In this document: one piece after another, positions 47,628-59,399 of the stretch
Numbering within the stretch: position 1 is the stretch's first letter
Layout of the letters: every line of letters starts with the position of its first letter
Assembly (NCBI GenBank): GCA_030544215.1
Contig: JARZZO010000011.1
Span: forward strand, 14,866,001 to 14,930,000
Direction of reading: 5' to 3'
DNA from: Zantedeschia hybrid cultivar
Taxonomy: Eukaryota > Streptophyta > Magnoliopsida > Alismatales > Araceae
DNA length: 64,000 nt
Translations under genes and position numbers: made by a program
Notes under the pieces: generated by a model
The model's input: the letters and a program-made list of their open reading frames with translations, nothing else
Told to the model about the DNA's origin: nothing
Databases searched by the model: none

Positions 47628-47984
47628 TAAGGCTGTCAAAATGGGCCCAGGCCCGTTAACAGACCCGTTTGGACCCGTTAGTTATGGGTCTGGGTATACC
47701 CGTTTACCCATTAAACTTTCTATTGTCGTACATTGCAAAAATTTGTGAGCTAATTTCTTGGAATTTAGACCTAAAATCAAACTAAACTATCTGGCAGGTA
47801 GAGATTTAAGATAAATAAATTCTATACCAGGCCCATTTATCTTTCAACATCGAATAAATAAGAAGCAAGTCCAAGACCCGACCCATTTACCCATTTACCC
47901 ATTACCCTTATTGGGTCTGAACCGGGTCCGGGTCTATTTACTTTGGGCATGGGTCTACCCAGACCCGAACCGTTGACAGCCCTA
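47628..47984. mobile_element. hAT-type MITE in the PSAG upstream region
   Basis: The ends TAAGGCTGTCAA and TTGACAGCCCTA form a 12-bp inverted repeat with one mismatch. They are flanked by a perfect 8-bp duplication AGCCGGGC (47620-47627, 47985-47992). Subterminal GGGCCCAGGCCCGTT / CCCGAACCG and many ACCCGT/ATGGGTC words fill the arms. No coding frame. It ends 327 bp upstream of the PSAG start codon. Confidence 0.9.
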
Positions 47985-47992
47985 AGCCGGGC

Positions 47993-48311
47993 AGAGGGGA
48001 CCTGGTCCCACCCACATATCTCCTCATCTGCCTCTTAAATTCCAGAGTGCACACTTGTGGCTCACACAAAGCTCATCCCCCCTCCACCAATCAACTCAGC
48101 CCAACTCAGCACCCCAAATCTTTAATCCCCATCCCCTTCTTTCCACCACCCCCCCCATGATCTCCTCCCCCCCCCCCCCTTCTCCACCCCCTCTCTCCTC
48201 CTCACAAGTACTAATCTCACAAGACAGACCTCTACACCCACCATCTCCTCCCTCCACCTCTCAAGCCCACGCACCCACCTGCAGCTAGCTAGCAGCTGGT
48301 CAGTGCCCTCC
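47993..48311 (+). promoter_or_regulatory. TATA-less, pyrimidine-rich PSAG promoter and leader
   Basis: Between the MITE and the ATG there is no convincing TATA box. A CCAAT pentamer lies at 48087-48091, and a long C/T-rich tract covers 48120-48270. TATA-less promoters with pyrimidine initiators are known for several nuclear photosystem genes. The transcription start cannot be fixed from sequence. Confidence 0.45.
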
Positions 48312-48755
48312 ATGGCCTCTGCGCTGTTCTCCGCCCCCACCTTCCGGAGCCTCAGGCCCCTCAAGCCCACCGACTCCTCCGCCGCGGCCCGGCTGGCGGT
48401 GGCGCCGCCGAGGCTCGTCGCCGCCCGGCGCAGGGGCAGCTGCAGGGTGAGGGCGGAGCTGAGCGCGCCGCTGGTGATCAGCCTGAGCACGGGGCTGTCG
48501 CTGTTCCTGGGGAGGTTCGTGTTCTTCAACTTCCAGCGGGAGAACGTGGCCAAGCAGGGGCTGCCCAAGCAGAACGGGATACCCCACTTCGAGGCCGGGG
48601 ACGTGCGCGCCAAGGAGTACGCGGGCCTGCTCAAGTCCAACGACCCCGTGGGGTTCAACATCGTCGACGTCCTCGCCTGGGGTTCCATCGGCCACATCGT
48701 CGCCTACTACATCCTCGCCACCGCCAGCAACGGCTACGACCCCAAGTTCTTCTGA
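48312..48755 (+). CDS. PSAG: photosystem I reaction center subunit V, chloroplastic (PSI-G)
   Basis: PSI-G is a nuclear-encoded thylakoid membrane subunit at the rim of photosystem I that helps stabilise the core and bind LHCI. One uninterrupted exon gives 147 residues. Residues 1-48 are a Ser/Ala/Arg-rich transit peptide (MASALFSAPTFRSLRPLKPT …CRVRA). The mature part starts at about Glu49 (ELSAPLVISLSTGLSLFLGR), close to the usual PSI-G mature start. Two membrane helices lie at about 53-72 and 116-137, linked by the stromal loop NFQRENVAKQGLPKQNGIPH and AGDVRAKEYAGLLKSNDPVG. The strongly conserved end AYYILATASNGYDPKFF is complete. The start is the first ATG (CTCCATGG context). Codons are strongly GC-ending, unlike the flanks. 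Related PSI-K is excluded by the loop and C-terminus. Confidence 0.98.
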   Translation: MASALFSAPTFRSLRPLKPTDSSAAARLAVAPPRLVAARRRGSCRVRAELSAPLVISLSTGLSLFLGRFVFFNFQRENVAKQGLPKQNGIPHFEAGDVRAKEYAGLLKSNDPVGFNIVDVLAWGSIGHIVAYYILATASNGYDPKFF

Positions 48756-49200
48756 AGGCAGCATAGCATAGGATAGCATGCATGCATGCAACAACGCTGG
48801 GTTTGTTGTGTGTGTCGTGTGTGTGTGATGGGGGAGATTTGGTGAGATGGGTTTTCTTTAATTCCTGTTCTTGAAGTGGGGGTTGGCATGTAAATGACGA
48901 AGGTGGGCATTAAGTTGTGTTGATGATGGAATATATATGGATTACATGTATCTTGTTCATCTTATGATGGTTTTATAGCCTGTTGGTGGGCTGCTGTTGC
49001 TGATCCCTCTCTTTTTTTCTTTTTTTTTACTTCTTTCCTCGCAATGGTTTTTGAGTCATGGTGATCATTCAGCTCCTGCTTAACAGTTCTTTTTTCATTT
49101 AAAAAAACAGTTTGACGAGGGTTATTTCGGACAACGAGAGATTACTTGGAGTCTAGTCCTCTCAAGGACAGAGCATCAACCTCCGGGCATTCATCGTATT
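48756..49200. other. PSAG 3' UTR and flank
   Basis: The stretch begins with GCATGCATGCATGC (48777-48789), then (GT)n at 48809-48827 and T-rich text around 49010-49030. No poly(A) signal stands out, and nothing else is seen. Confidence 0.5.
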
Positions 49201-49580
49201 TAGGGGTGTCAACTAGGCAAGCCAGTTCAGCCCGTATTAAAGAAAATTAGGTTGAGTCAAATTATATAAAGTGGGTTGGACTAAATTTGAGTTGACATTT
49301 ATTAAATCTGGGTTGAGTTAGACTGAAAAGAGACTGTTTAAACTTTAAACTATTGACTTTTACAATAATTCATATAAAAAGTGAAACATTCTAATAAACC
49401 ATTTATAAATAGGGCCAACTCAACTTAATCCAACTCACTCATTATTGAATTGAGACTGAATTTGAGCTGAATTTGAATTAAATTTGGGCTGAATTTGGGT
49501 TGGGGTAAGATTGAGCATGGCTATTTTGAACTTGGGTTAAATCCAAATTATCACATAATCCAGCTCAATTTACATCTCTA
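49201..49580. mobile_element. hAT-type MITE downstream of PSAG
   Basis: It begins TAGGGGTGTCAACTAGGC and ends AGCTCAATTTACATCTCTA. The ends pair imperfectly (TAGGGGTGTCAA with TAGAGATGTAAA read inward). Flanks ATCGTATT (49193-49200) and ATTGTATT (49581-49588) agree at 7 of 8 bases, fitting an older hAT duplication. The interior carries repeated GGGTTGAGTT/AACTCAACTT words and no coding frame. Confidence 0.7.
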
Positions 49581-52500
49581 ATTGTATTCATGTCCTCGAA
49601 CTTGTTAAGGTGTTGGGGGAAATTTTTTTAGATGCGGTGAAGAATTTTTTTTCAAAGAGTGAATTAGTTGGTCAGATATATATGTACATATGTATTCGGG
49701 AGACTTCGGTTCAATTATAAGTAAAACTTGATATTTCCTCTCAAAAAAAAATCCACACAATTCTAATAATTCAGTCTAATAAGATGATTTACATAAGGTC
49801 ATCAAGGGGTGAAGCCAATCACGCTACGCTGCTGGTTCGATGGAGAAAAAGTTGGAAGTTTGAAATGCATATATGTTTTTATACAGTGTAGGTGATCCGT
49901 AGAGCTAAAATTGAAACCTTGGTTTCCATTAGGCCAAACATTTTGCTTAACTCTGTGGCCATCTGCACGCTTGAAAGTTGAAACTATTTCTCAGGATTTA
50001 ACGTGATAAAGCTGATCGTATTCTCATAACCTTATATATTATTGTGTTTGCAAAAGGAGGGGCCGAGGAGCCCTCTGGTCACTCGATGCCCATCAGGATC
50101 AAGAACATTGGATGGCTTGCAAAGGATATAGTGCTTGTGGGGAGTCGAGATTCAAGGAAAAGGAAGCTTATCTTGAGTCTGAGGAGGAGGAGGGGGAGGA
50201 GCAAGAAAGGAGGAGTTTCTAATGAAGAAAATGGATGATCATTTTCCTGATGTTGACCAAGAGAAAATTACTTTGATAGTGTCTTGCCTTTGTTCTGATG
50301 TGCATCAAAGATGAAGCACATCACAGCGAGAAAAAATTGAACATAACATATACATAATAAGAGCCAAGATAATCTTCAAGGTAAATAAATGGGCATGTAA
50401 TTATTTTGACCTTTTAAAGATATCAAGTGAATGATCATACATTATATTAAGATCACATCTATGAACAAACTAACAAGTTTACTAAATACATATAAGAAAA
50501 ACTAAAAAGATGCATGTACTAAGAAGTACTATGGATAGAACTTACAACAATGATGGAAGGTCTGATTGCAGCCCACTCTCCTCCATTCCCATACCCTCTA
50601 TAGATTTTCATCCTCCCCTCTTTCTTCTCTAGTCTTTCCACAACTCTTTCTTCTTGCTTATTCTAGAACATACCTACAAGCAAGAGTAGTGGTATACCCA
50701 CCAAACCCTCTTCCTTGTGTGAAGTATGCAGCAAGTGTGCAAGTGAGTCCTCCCTTAGATAGTGCATGTGTGTGTAGAATGTGTATGCAATCTCCTTAGA
50801 ATCTTAATGCAGGTAGGTGAAGAGTGTGAGTGCCTACTGCCCTTGCAACATTTGAGTATAGTCATTTTTGTGAATGTAGTGAGTGGTGGAGGTCTTACGT
50901 AGGAATTAAGTTTTGTTCTTGAAATATTTTTCAAGTGCAATAAAGTTTATTTTGTTTCTACACCAAGGGCCCACAATCTCCAACAGAACATATCTAAAAG
51001 TCCTACAAATAGAGACCAGAAAATCATATAGGACCTTTACGAGGTAAAGTCTTCCTATTGACCATTGATCATGTGATTTGCTAAATTCTTATTTTTGGTT
51101 AGTTAATCTATCTTTGCAAGAGTACTAGACATAAAAGATGTTCATCAACATCCATTTGATGGAGATTGGCCTGTGCGGTCCCATTCACTATCCACACAAT
51201 CGTTCACATTTATCCCAGTTTTACGAGGGTTCCTCAAACTCAAAATATTTGACATGGTAAAATGTTATAATATAATGTTCTTAAATATAAAAGGACGGAT
51301 AAGAGAGTTATAATATCTGGAAAGAACAATTTTCTTGTCCTTACCCTAAATAAAAAGAATAATAGTAGTATCCTTATCCTTAAACTTAAGTTTGTATCCT
51401 TATGTTCCCTTCAAGCATTGGATAAGGACGAATTTTGAGTTATCCTTTTCAATTTGAATCCTTACACTAACGTTCAAGTCAATGCTAAGTTGATATGAAG
51501 GGAATATGCATAGTCAAATTTGAAGAAAAATTTTCCTTAACTGAATCAAACTAAAGCATTTTCACAAACCAAAGTGACCAAATTGAAAGAAGTGATTTTA
51601 TTTTGGTCTAATCTATAGTTAAGACTGAATGGCTCATGATCCATATCATCTATGGGTTCACCAAGACTTGATTGCTATGACCACAAGTTGGTGAAGAAGA
51701 GGCAGGGGTTCAGCTTTTATGGACTAGCCCTCACTGTTTCCTCTGCCCTTTTTCTAATGAATTGCGATCCTCTAAGTATACTTATTGACTAGAATTAGAA
51801 TGTACCTTTCCTGTGTGTAATCCCTCCTTTGTAGCCGCATATACTTTGACTATTCTTGCAAATATTAATTATTTTCATTTTTAAAAAACAATTATTTAAA
51901 TCTCATCGTTAATCCACCTATCCGTAATTTCGTTTACATGGCTCACAAAGAAGAGAAACCAATCACCTATTGAATCTCAAACTTCGACTATGAAAAATAA
52001 GGATAGTGAGATTATTTTTTCTCACTATCTATCCTTGAATCGATAGCCAAAACGTTCCTAAAATAAAGGTACTCTTGAGCGCATGCCCATAAATACTGGA
52101 TTGAATTGGAGCAAACAAATGACTCTCCCAAGTTCCCAAACTAACGAGCCAAACCTTTCTGTCCCCATCATGAAACGTGTCGAACTACTTATTTGATTTA
52201 GTTTGGTTCGGTTTGAAATCTGAAAAAAAATTAATTTGAGTTGAAACTAAATCGAACAAGAAAATGTGGTTTCGTTTAGTTTCCACTCTTCATAAATTAA
52301 ATCAAATCGAACAAGCCGAATTATTTACAAAGGCATAAATTTAGTATAAATATTTAGAGAGTTGTTATATATATTAAACGAAAATCATTGAAAATTGTGA
52401 AGTATAATGGAGTATCATGATCATTTCTATTTAAATTAAGAATATCTTCCTCCATTCATATGTAAAGTATAATATAAGTTTTTAAAATTAAAATGTAAAA

Positions 52501-53060
52501 AGTAATATGACCTCTTATTTTAAAATAATTTAATTTTTTCATCATTATATCTTAAACCATCTATTAGAAGTTAATTAGAATAATTATATAGTATATTATT
52601 CTTTATTTATAAGAATTATTTATTTATTATATAAATTGTTAAATAGTTGGAGATTTATTTGAGAGATAAAGTCTTATTATGATGGTTAAATTGAACCAAA
52701 TTGAATTATAGTTTGATTTGATTTCAAAAATATTTAGTTTAGTTTGAGAGTTTGTTTAATTTGATTTGAGTTCTTTAAAATTTCTCTAAAATTAAACCGT
52801 GAACACTCCTACTCGTCTAATAAGCAACCTTCTCATCTCCTAGTAACGCTTACATTGGCATCGTTCTTTACTTCCGAATAAGTGTGTTCGTTCCTCTCTT
52901 TGCCTCCTTGTTATATAAGAGTAAAGGGTATTACTTGTTGCACGACACCCACCAGTGTAACACTGTTTCCAATGTTTTTAATTAAATAATAATAATTTTT
53001 TTTAGAGGAACCAAAAGGGTACCATGGGATCCTCCAAAAAAAATTAAGATCTTTTTTTTA
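49581..53060. other. intergenic DNA, no gene recognised
   Basis: A short frame at 50044-50238 (KDIVLVGSRDSRKRKLIL…) and a C/T-rich piece at 50560-50800 resemble no known protein. 52190-52820 is AT-rich with TTTGGTTCGGTTTGA / TTAAACCGTGAACACTCCTA ends that look like a decayed hAT MITE. GAGGAACCAAAAGGGTACCATGG near 53006 (quoted in part: AACCAAAAGGGTACC) looks retroelement-derived. Confidence 0.4.
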
Positions 53061-53074
53061 AAAATTAAAAACAA

Positions 53075-54230
53075 ATGGCCAGGAGGAGGAGCCTTGCCCC
53101 CTGTAGCTGCTCCCCCAACAACTATTCCCACTAGCTCAGCAGCCATGGCCAGTAGGAAGAAGTGGACACGCTCATGCAGCTGCACGACCAGATGGACACC
53201 AAGTTTATGTAGGTCTCCATCTGCTCTGCTTTTGCGCCTTCTCTTCTGTGCACATCCGATGTTCTTGGTGGTACGGAAGTCACCCCTGGTACTTAAAATA
53301 TATAGGGAGGGAGAAAACCTGCAGCAACTCCCCCTCTAATCTAATGTTGGATTCCTCTCTATGGCCTTTTGAGTCCAACAGTGCTTCACCCGTGGCCAAT
53401 CCGAGTTCCACTACAACTCCATTTGCCGACGCCATTCTAGTCCAAATCAGGCTCCAACTTGCAGATTAGCAAGCCACCACAGAACATGCGAGTTTCTTAG
53501 ACTTGGAAATGAACCCTCATCATTCCTCATGTATCCAGTGTCTTAATTTGTCCGTCATGGCTCATGGGACAAGGAGTAGACCACCAGGTCACCGAAGAGT
53601 TTGTAGCTCAGTTCTGTTGGACCTTAATTTCTTACAAAACTGAAGTTATGGATTCAAATCTCAACTTCAATATTTGTGCTGTGTATGAGGAGAGATTTGT
53701 TTCACAAACTTATAGAGATCTATGTCCAAATTGCTCTTTGCCGGTGGCAGGATTCATGGGAAGAATATTTGTTCTCTACATAAGAATCTCTGAGCTCAAA
53801 ATGATGGTCGTAAAAGGTATATTGATTATGACGGTGCGAAAAAATCTCCTAAAAAAAAGAAAACATTGCTCGACTAACTAAGAGACTGATTGTGATTCTT
53901 TGAACTTTTGGACCCTATTGACCAAAGATCAAAGAAAATGCCGCTTTCTAGTTTTGATTTTCCCTCTCACCACCTGTCTTGTGAATTCGCTAGGAAATGA
54001 GATTTTAGGGTCAAGAATAGTCCAGAACTTAGGGTCAAGAATCCAGATGATCCAAATTCCTTGGAGACAAGACTTAGGTGTGATGTGACATGATGAGATG
54101 GCCGGCGCATGCAAATAAGCAGAACAATGAAGCGTGTATACTGTCGAGAAACATCTTATTTACATTTTTAGTGTGTTAATTTAGCTAACGTTGTTTCCTA
54201 GTTTATTTGGGAGTAGTCTCTTAAGTTAGC
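53075..54230 (+). pseudogene. decayed duplicate of the ARID-HMG first exon and part of intron 1
   Basis: It aligns with the intact copy at 56562. ATGGCC (53075), GCTGCTCCCCCAAC, the tract TGGACACGCTCATGCAGCTG and ATGGACACCAAGTTTATGTAGGT correspond to ATGGCC, GCTGCTCCCCCAGC, TGGAGACGCTCGCGCGGCTG and ATGGGCACCAAATTTAAGTAGGT. The central part of the exon is deleted and the frame is lost (TAG soon after the start). Intron similarity continues: AATGAACCCTCATCATTCCTCA (53508; exact core CATTCCTCA), GTGACATGATGAGATGGCC (54083), AAGAACAATGAAG-type text (54119) and GAGAAACATCTT (54145). An extra 0.5 kb at 53540-54050 is unique to this copy. The donor position here reads AT|GT, giving Met, the residue usual in this family. 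Confidence 0.8.
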
Positions 54231-56561
54231 TAGCTAAGTCTGAACAGGGAGTAGGGGCAGGGGTTTGGGTAGTGTTATTGCCTTGGCTGTTCAATCAGTT
54301 AATTGATCAAATAGTTCTCTTGATGTAATCGTTTTCTCTCCTCTTTTTATTTGCTGTTCTCAAATGGCAATTTTATGTTTTATTTTTTTGTTACCATATG
54401 GGATTTTATCATACAACTCGTTTTCTCTCAGCTGTGTAGTTTTCATTGTTTGCAATTAGTGGTATGTTTTGATTTTTTACTGTTACCATATAGGATCCTA
54501 TCGTACAACTTACCTGCCATTTCTTTTTATATTAAAAAATGATCTGTTTAGGACTCGTGTGCGTATTATGTATTTAATTACATATTAAATCATACCTTTA
54601 TTAAAGGGATGATAAGCATAGATTTTTGCGTCTGATACAATTGTATTAATATTATACACACCAAAGATATATGTTTGAAGTGCTTCCCATAGATGGTGAG
54701 ATCTATGAAAAGAATATTTCTATTATATACACTCTTAACTATGTGCTACTATTCTTTTGTTTCGTAAGAAAGAAAGGGTGAATAGACATAGAGAAGGAAG
54801 TCATTTTTGTCAAGACTCCATTTGGCAATGATAAAGTGGCGGATGATCTTAAAAGAAGAAGGTTGAGCTGAGTAGATGTCAAATGGCCAAGGGAGGATTT
54901 GTCGCTTGATGTTGTTTTAGGTCGTTCTTGTGCACCTCATCAATTGCATCACTTGTAAGTCACAAATAGATAAACAACTAGTTCTATGCCGATGGGATGC
55001 ATTGAAAAAAATACTAGATTTAAATAAATAGTAATTACTCTAAGTCAAGTTAATTTTTTATAATTACTCAAAAAATACATCAATTCTAAAAACAGATTTT
55101 TTAAAAATGACAGAATTATTAGTAAATTTTCACCATTTTAAAAAAAGAAAGCATTCTGTTTAGATGCATAAAAGTTACAAAGACATAAGAACAAAATAAG
55201 AAAATGCATAAATATTCTAGTTCTAATTCACGGTGGCCCGTTTCGAAAAAGTAAAATAAGGGAATAGGCTCCTAGGTGGCCCAAACAGAGGCCCTAATTC
55301 GTCATAAAAAGAGAGAGAGAGAGAGGTTTATTTAAAATATAAATATTTGTAAATATAGAAAGGGCTCTAATCCCACCGCATTCTAATTCTTCTTAAAGAG
55401 AGATAGAGAGAGAGAAATTCTCATGCTGCTACTGTCCTAGTGTGCTGGTTTTAGTTTTGATGGAAAAATAGAAATTATATTTTAGTATGCATAGATAAAA
55501 TAAGAAAGAGAGAGAGAGAGAATAGTACTTAGGTAGTTCAATAATAATCTATGCTTATGGAGCCCGCCTCCTTACCGCCACCTTCTGCATTATTTTCGTC
55601 AAAGAATACAAGTATAGAAAACAACCTTCGCTCTTAGAGTTAAATTTCCAAAATTATAATATAATATAACTTCTCTATAGAAAGAATTTCTAAAATTCTC
55701 CCTAAATTGGACTGCACCGAGGTCGTTTTTTTGGATGCACCTCATACTCATGGGCATATTGTACCATGAGGGCCAAACCCTCCTACACCCCCTCTCCTGT
55801 CAGAACGAGATCATCTGGATTGTGTGTCTGGACTGACCAACGTCCTCCAGACACATGAACCAAGTCGTACGTGCACTATGCACGTAATTTTTAAAGGTAA
55901 ATGACTGATATATTTTTGTATAACTCGGTCTCATATATCTAAAAGTGTTGGAAGATCTAGACGCACAAATCTAGACGATCTCGTTCCTCCTCTGCCAACT
56001 ACCATCACTTGGAGAGGCCTTCTATCCATGTGACTTTGTGGAAGACCTCTCGACTTCTCCGAACTTCAAGGTACTAAAATTGAGACAATCTCAAACATGC
56101 TTACATGACATAATGTGATTATCATCCTAACCTCCAACAAATATTTGTTTAAGCAAACAACTCATCATTAATCAACCTTTCCATCATTCCATTTACAAAG
56201 CTCAAGAAATAATAAGTACGGATCATCTATTCGTCCTGATACACATTAATATCTGCATACATATGATAGTTTTTTCTCACTCTCTATTATTGTGATTATG
56301 ATTGGACAAAAATGCCCTAAACATAGATAGTTGTGGCAGTTGGCATACATCCTAACATATTGTGGATGAACCGGTAAATCTCAAATCCCCTTTCCTAGAG
56401 CAACAAAAGGGAGCCAAGCCAACCAATCCTTATTTACCCAAACCCCCAGCCCTGGCTTCCTCATTAACACGCTCCTTTCATCTCTCTTTGAATCGTTCTC
56501 CACCTCCGCCCCAGTTTGTTCGTTCTTTTCTTCGCCGTCCCCCCTCCTTCCCCACAGGAGA
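54231..56561. other. spacer between the duplicate and the ARID-HMG gene; leader at its end
   Basis: AT-rich, with GA tracts at 55310-55326 and 55508-55522. No gene is seen. A GC-rich, C/T-rich stretch from about 56450 to 56561 is the likely promoter-proximal leader of the gene that starts at 56562. Confidence 0.5.
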
Positions 56562-58557
56562 ATGGCCGAGGTGGCGAGCACGGGACCCCCCTCTGCTGCT
56601 CCCCCAGCGGCAGCCGCATCCACGAGCGCAGCGGGCATGGCGCAGGGCCAGAACGGGCTGGCGTCTTACCCGCCACCCCAGGCCAGATACGAGGAGGTCG
56701 TCGCCAGCGCCGGGCTCTTCATGGAGACGCTCGCGCGGCTGCACAGCGCGATGGGCACCAAATTTAAGTAGGTACCCATCTCCCGCTTCTGGGTCTTGTG
56801 TGTTCCCTCCGCGTTTTGCCGTTGTTTTGTCGCGTATTCTCGGCTTAACGCTGGCAGTGCGGCGAGAAAGGCGGTTCCTTTTGAGCCTGTGGTATGAAAG
56901 GCGGCTCTTTTACTTCTGTCGTGGTTTTGTGGCGTTGTCGGGTGTCATTGTGCATAGAAGGGTGTGGGTTTCTTAAGCTCGGAGATGAGCCCTCGCCATT
57001 CCTCACGTACGCGGTGTTTCTGTTTCTGCCATCGCTCTTCGGATGTGGAGATTTGGACCCAGATGTGAGATGACATGATGGGATGGCCAGTGCACGCATG
57101 GGTATTTTCTGTTTGTTGACAGATTAAAGACTGTAGGTAGTGCTTCTGCCCCAGAAGCCAATGGGTGTTTGCAAATAGGAAGAACAATGAAGAGTGTGTG
57201 TGCGTGCGCGCGCTGTTGAGAAACATCTTGTTATTACTTTTATGGTATGTTAGGACCTGGTCGGATGCAACTTATGCAAAATGTGAATAGAGTAACTTAT
57301 TTTTTGGGAACTCACGTATCACATACGTGATTAATGTAAACCGTCGTTTGGTTGTTCTTTGTAGACACAATAATTGAATTCATGGTTTTGAGTGTGCCTT
57401 GATGCAAAGGTGGTTTACGGAAGTTGTCCCCAGCGTAAAGCAATCTAAAGTTAGTTTACAGAAAAACTCATTTTTAGGAAGGAAAGTTTTGAGTTTATGA
57501 TGAACTAGAATATAAGTCTATGATAAGATTATCTTTTAAGTCATGTAGACTAAGGTTACCATATAAAAATGACTTTATGGTAAACCCAATCTCAGTTATG
57601 CGTTGCATCAAGGAAAGGCTTTTGGGAATAGTCTCTCTTAAGTTAGTATATTATCTGCTAATTTCCTAAACGACATTGGGCTGAAGCTTATTTGGTTGCT
57701 GGTTACCTGCTATAGTAGGTTCGCCTGCGTGCATTTTTGTACACAAGAATTTTGTGGGTAAAGCTGATTGAAAAGATGTTCATCTAATATCTTTCATATA
57801 TAACTTGCTCAATCACGTGATGCGGGGAAAAATGCAAGTTTTATTTACGTGTCATTCCACCAAAAGACTCTGATCTCTCAGGCAAGGGATGCTATAGTCA
57901 TTTTCATATGGAATTAATTTAAAAGCCACATTGCTGATCTCTTCATAACTGGAAGCGCTAGGAATTATTGAGGGTCACAAATCAAGTCATAATATCGTAA
58001 CATGGCAACCATATGAATTGATGTCTAAATTCCAGTTATTGGTAGAGATTTGTAATATTTGCAAACCTCAGGAGTGTGATATGTGTAGGTGAAGCTCCAA
58101 TAAAACAGGTTTTCCCTAGTTCAGAAGCAGCAGTAGCCTTGACTTAAATGAGATAGCTTTTGAAAATGAATAGATGCTGTTCTTATGGCTTTCTATTTTA
58201 ATAGATCTGTGGCGCTGCCTTGTCCACGGGATAGGACTCATGATGATGATGATCTGATTATGCCTTGTCACCGTTTTATCAAATCCTTTTCAAGGTATTT
58301 GATCATGTGGCATCTAAATCCATGGGATAGGGCTTGCGATCAACTTATTAATTGGCCAATTCAGCTATATCTGGTTGAAATTCAATAGCTTCAATGAGCT
58401 CATTTTCTTATCATGCAGCTTTTGTATACTCCTATCATTGTGCTTTTGTAAATTTATATGTTTTTTTGTTAATTTCAGGGTGCCTACAATTGGGGGAAAG
58501 GCTCTTGATCTGCATCGCCTTTTTGTGGAGGTAACTTCACATGGTGGTCTTGAGAAG
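56562..58557 (+). CDS. ARID-HMG DNA-binding protein (HMGB9/10/15-like), 5' part only
   Basis: Family: plant-specific nuclear proteins with an N-terminal ARID/BRIGHT domain and a C-terminal HMG box that bind AT-rich DNA; some members act in pollen development and jasmonate responses. Exon 1 (56562-56767) encodes an Ala/Pro-rich start then the beginning of the ARID domain, ARYEEVVASAGLFMETLARL and HSAMGTKFK (residues 42-69). Exon 2 (58479-58557) continues in frame with VPTIGGKALDLHRLFVEVTS and HGGLEK. The joins are AA|GTAGGT and TTTCAG|G. No further ARID or HMG-box exon is visible in the remaining 5.4 kb, so the rest lies beyond the window or is lost. Residue 69 is Lys where the family normally has a hydrophobic residue. 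The two exons are clear enough to name the family but not the exact member. Confidence 0.88.
57254..57620. mobile_element. insertion in ARID-HMG intron 1, absent from the upstream duplicate
   Basis: In the decayed copy, TAGTGTGTTAATTTAG runs after a short spacer into TTTGGGAGTAGTCTCTTAAG-like text (54170-54220). In the intact intron the matching halves (TATGGTATGTTAG ending 57253, and TTTTGGGAATAGTCTCTC from 57620) are split by about 367 bases. GATGCAACTTATGC near 57264 and GCGTTGCATC near 57600 form imperfect inverted ends, so a MITE is likely. The target duplication was not resolved. Confidence 0.55.
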
Positions 58558-59399
58558 GTAATCTAGAACTTGTTTGTCCTACTGAAATTTAGTCTGTTTT
58601 TTTTTAGTGAATGGCTTTATCTATGTTCCTGAACATGTTAATTTAGATGGCATGAAAAGGATAGACATCTGCATCTATGTTTCATACCTCAATATGTACA
58701 TTTCACCCTTTATTGATTATGTAGAAGAATACTTTTAGAGGATTTTTTTATGTAAATTGGATTTTTTTTTTTCATGTGTGCAACAGCAATGGTAGTTATT
58801 GCTAGTATTGAGCCTCTATTGTGGCCTATAGAACATCATATAGGCATTTTAACACTGAATAAACAGCTCTTTCCTGATGGTATGTATCCCCTCTTGCAGG
58901 TACAGTGCTTTAGAGTTATGCAATTATTTAAAATTTCCTAGATTCTGGTGTTATTTTTTTCTGAGAAAAATGTGATTCGCACCACAATTTTTAATGGATA
59001 AAGAGGTATGGTGAGAGGAGAGGTTCCTCTACCTAAAAGGAAACAGACACTACATTGCAAAGTCAAAGAAATATGAACAGAGAGCTCCTTTTTTCAAATC
59101 ACTAGATTAAGTAAGAAAGTGCTTCCCAAAAATTCTTGTCATTATGTTCTTTCCATACGCTCTAGGAGACTGCATGTGGAATAAGGAGTAAAATTTGCCT
59201 TCAATTTCATTTCCCAAGCTTTTGCCTTTCCTGCGTACAAAAGGACCATACGTCTTGAACTGAATGGAAGCTGAATTGTAACCGTGCAATTTTTCCAAAG
59301 ATATTCCACACTTAAAAGAAAGAAGAAAAGGTGAAGAAGAAATAAAAAGAACCCCCATTGATATGGGCATATAAACAAAAAATAAAAAAAGAGGGTGAA
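58558..59399. other. ARID-HMG intron 2 or downstream flank
   Basis: No exon was found. Around 58960-59300 the minus strand has scraps reminiscent of a LINE 3' end (ERMERT before a stop, then text to CACAATTTTTAATGGATAA), but too decayed to be sure. Confidence 0.35.

Noticed and set aside
48122..48794. Long minus-strand frames opposite PSAG (up to 191 codons)
   Set aside because: They arise from the GC-rich codon use of PSAG on the other strand. The + strand protein is unmistakable.
56362..56976. 204-codon + strand frame overlapping the ARID-HMG start
   Set aside because: It is a different frame running through leader, exon 1 and intron. The ARID reading from 56562 has the domain match and proper splice sites.
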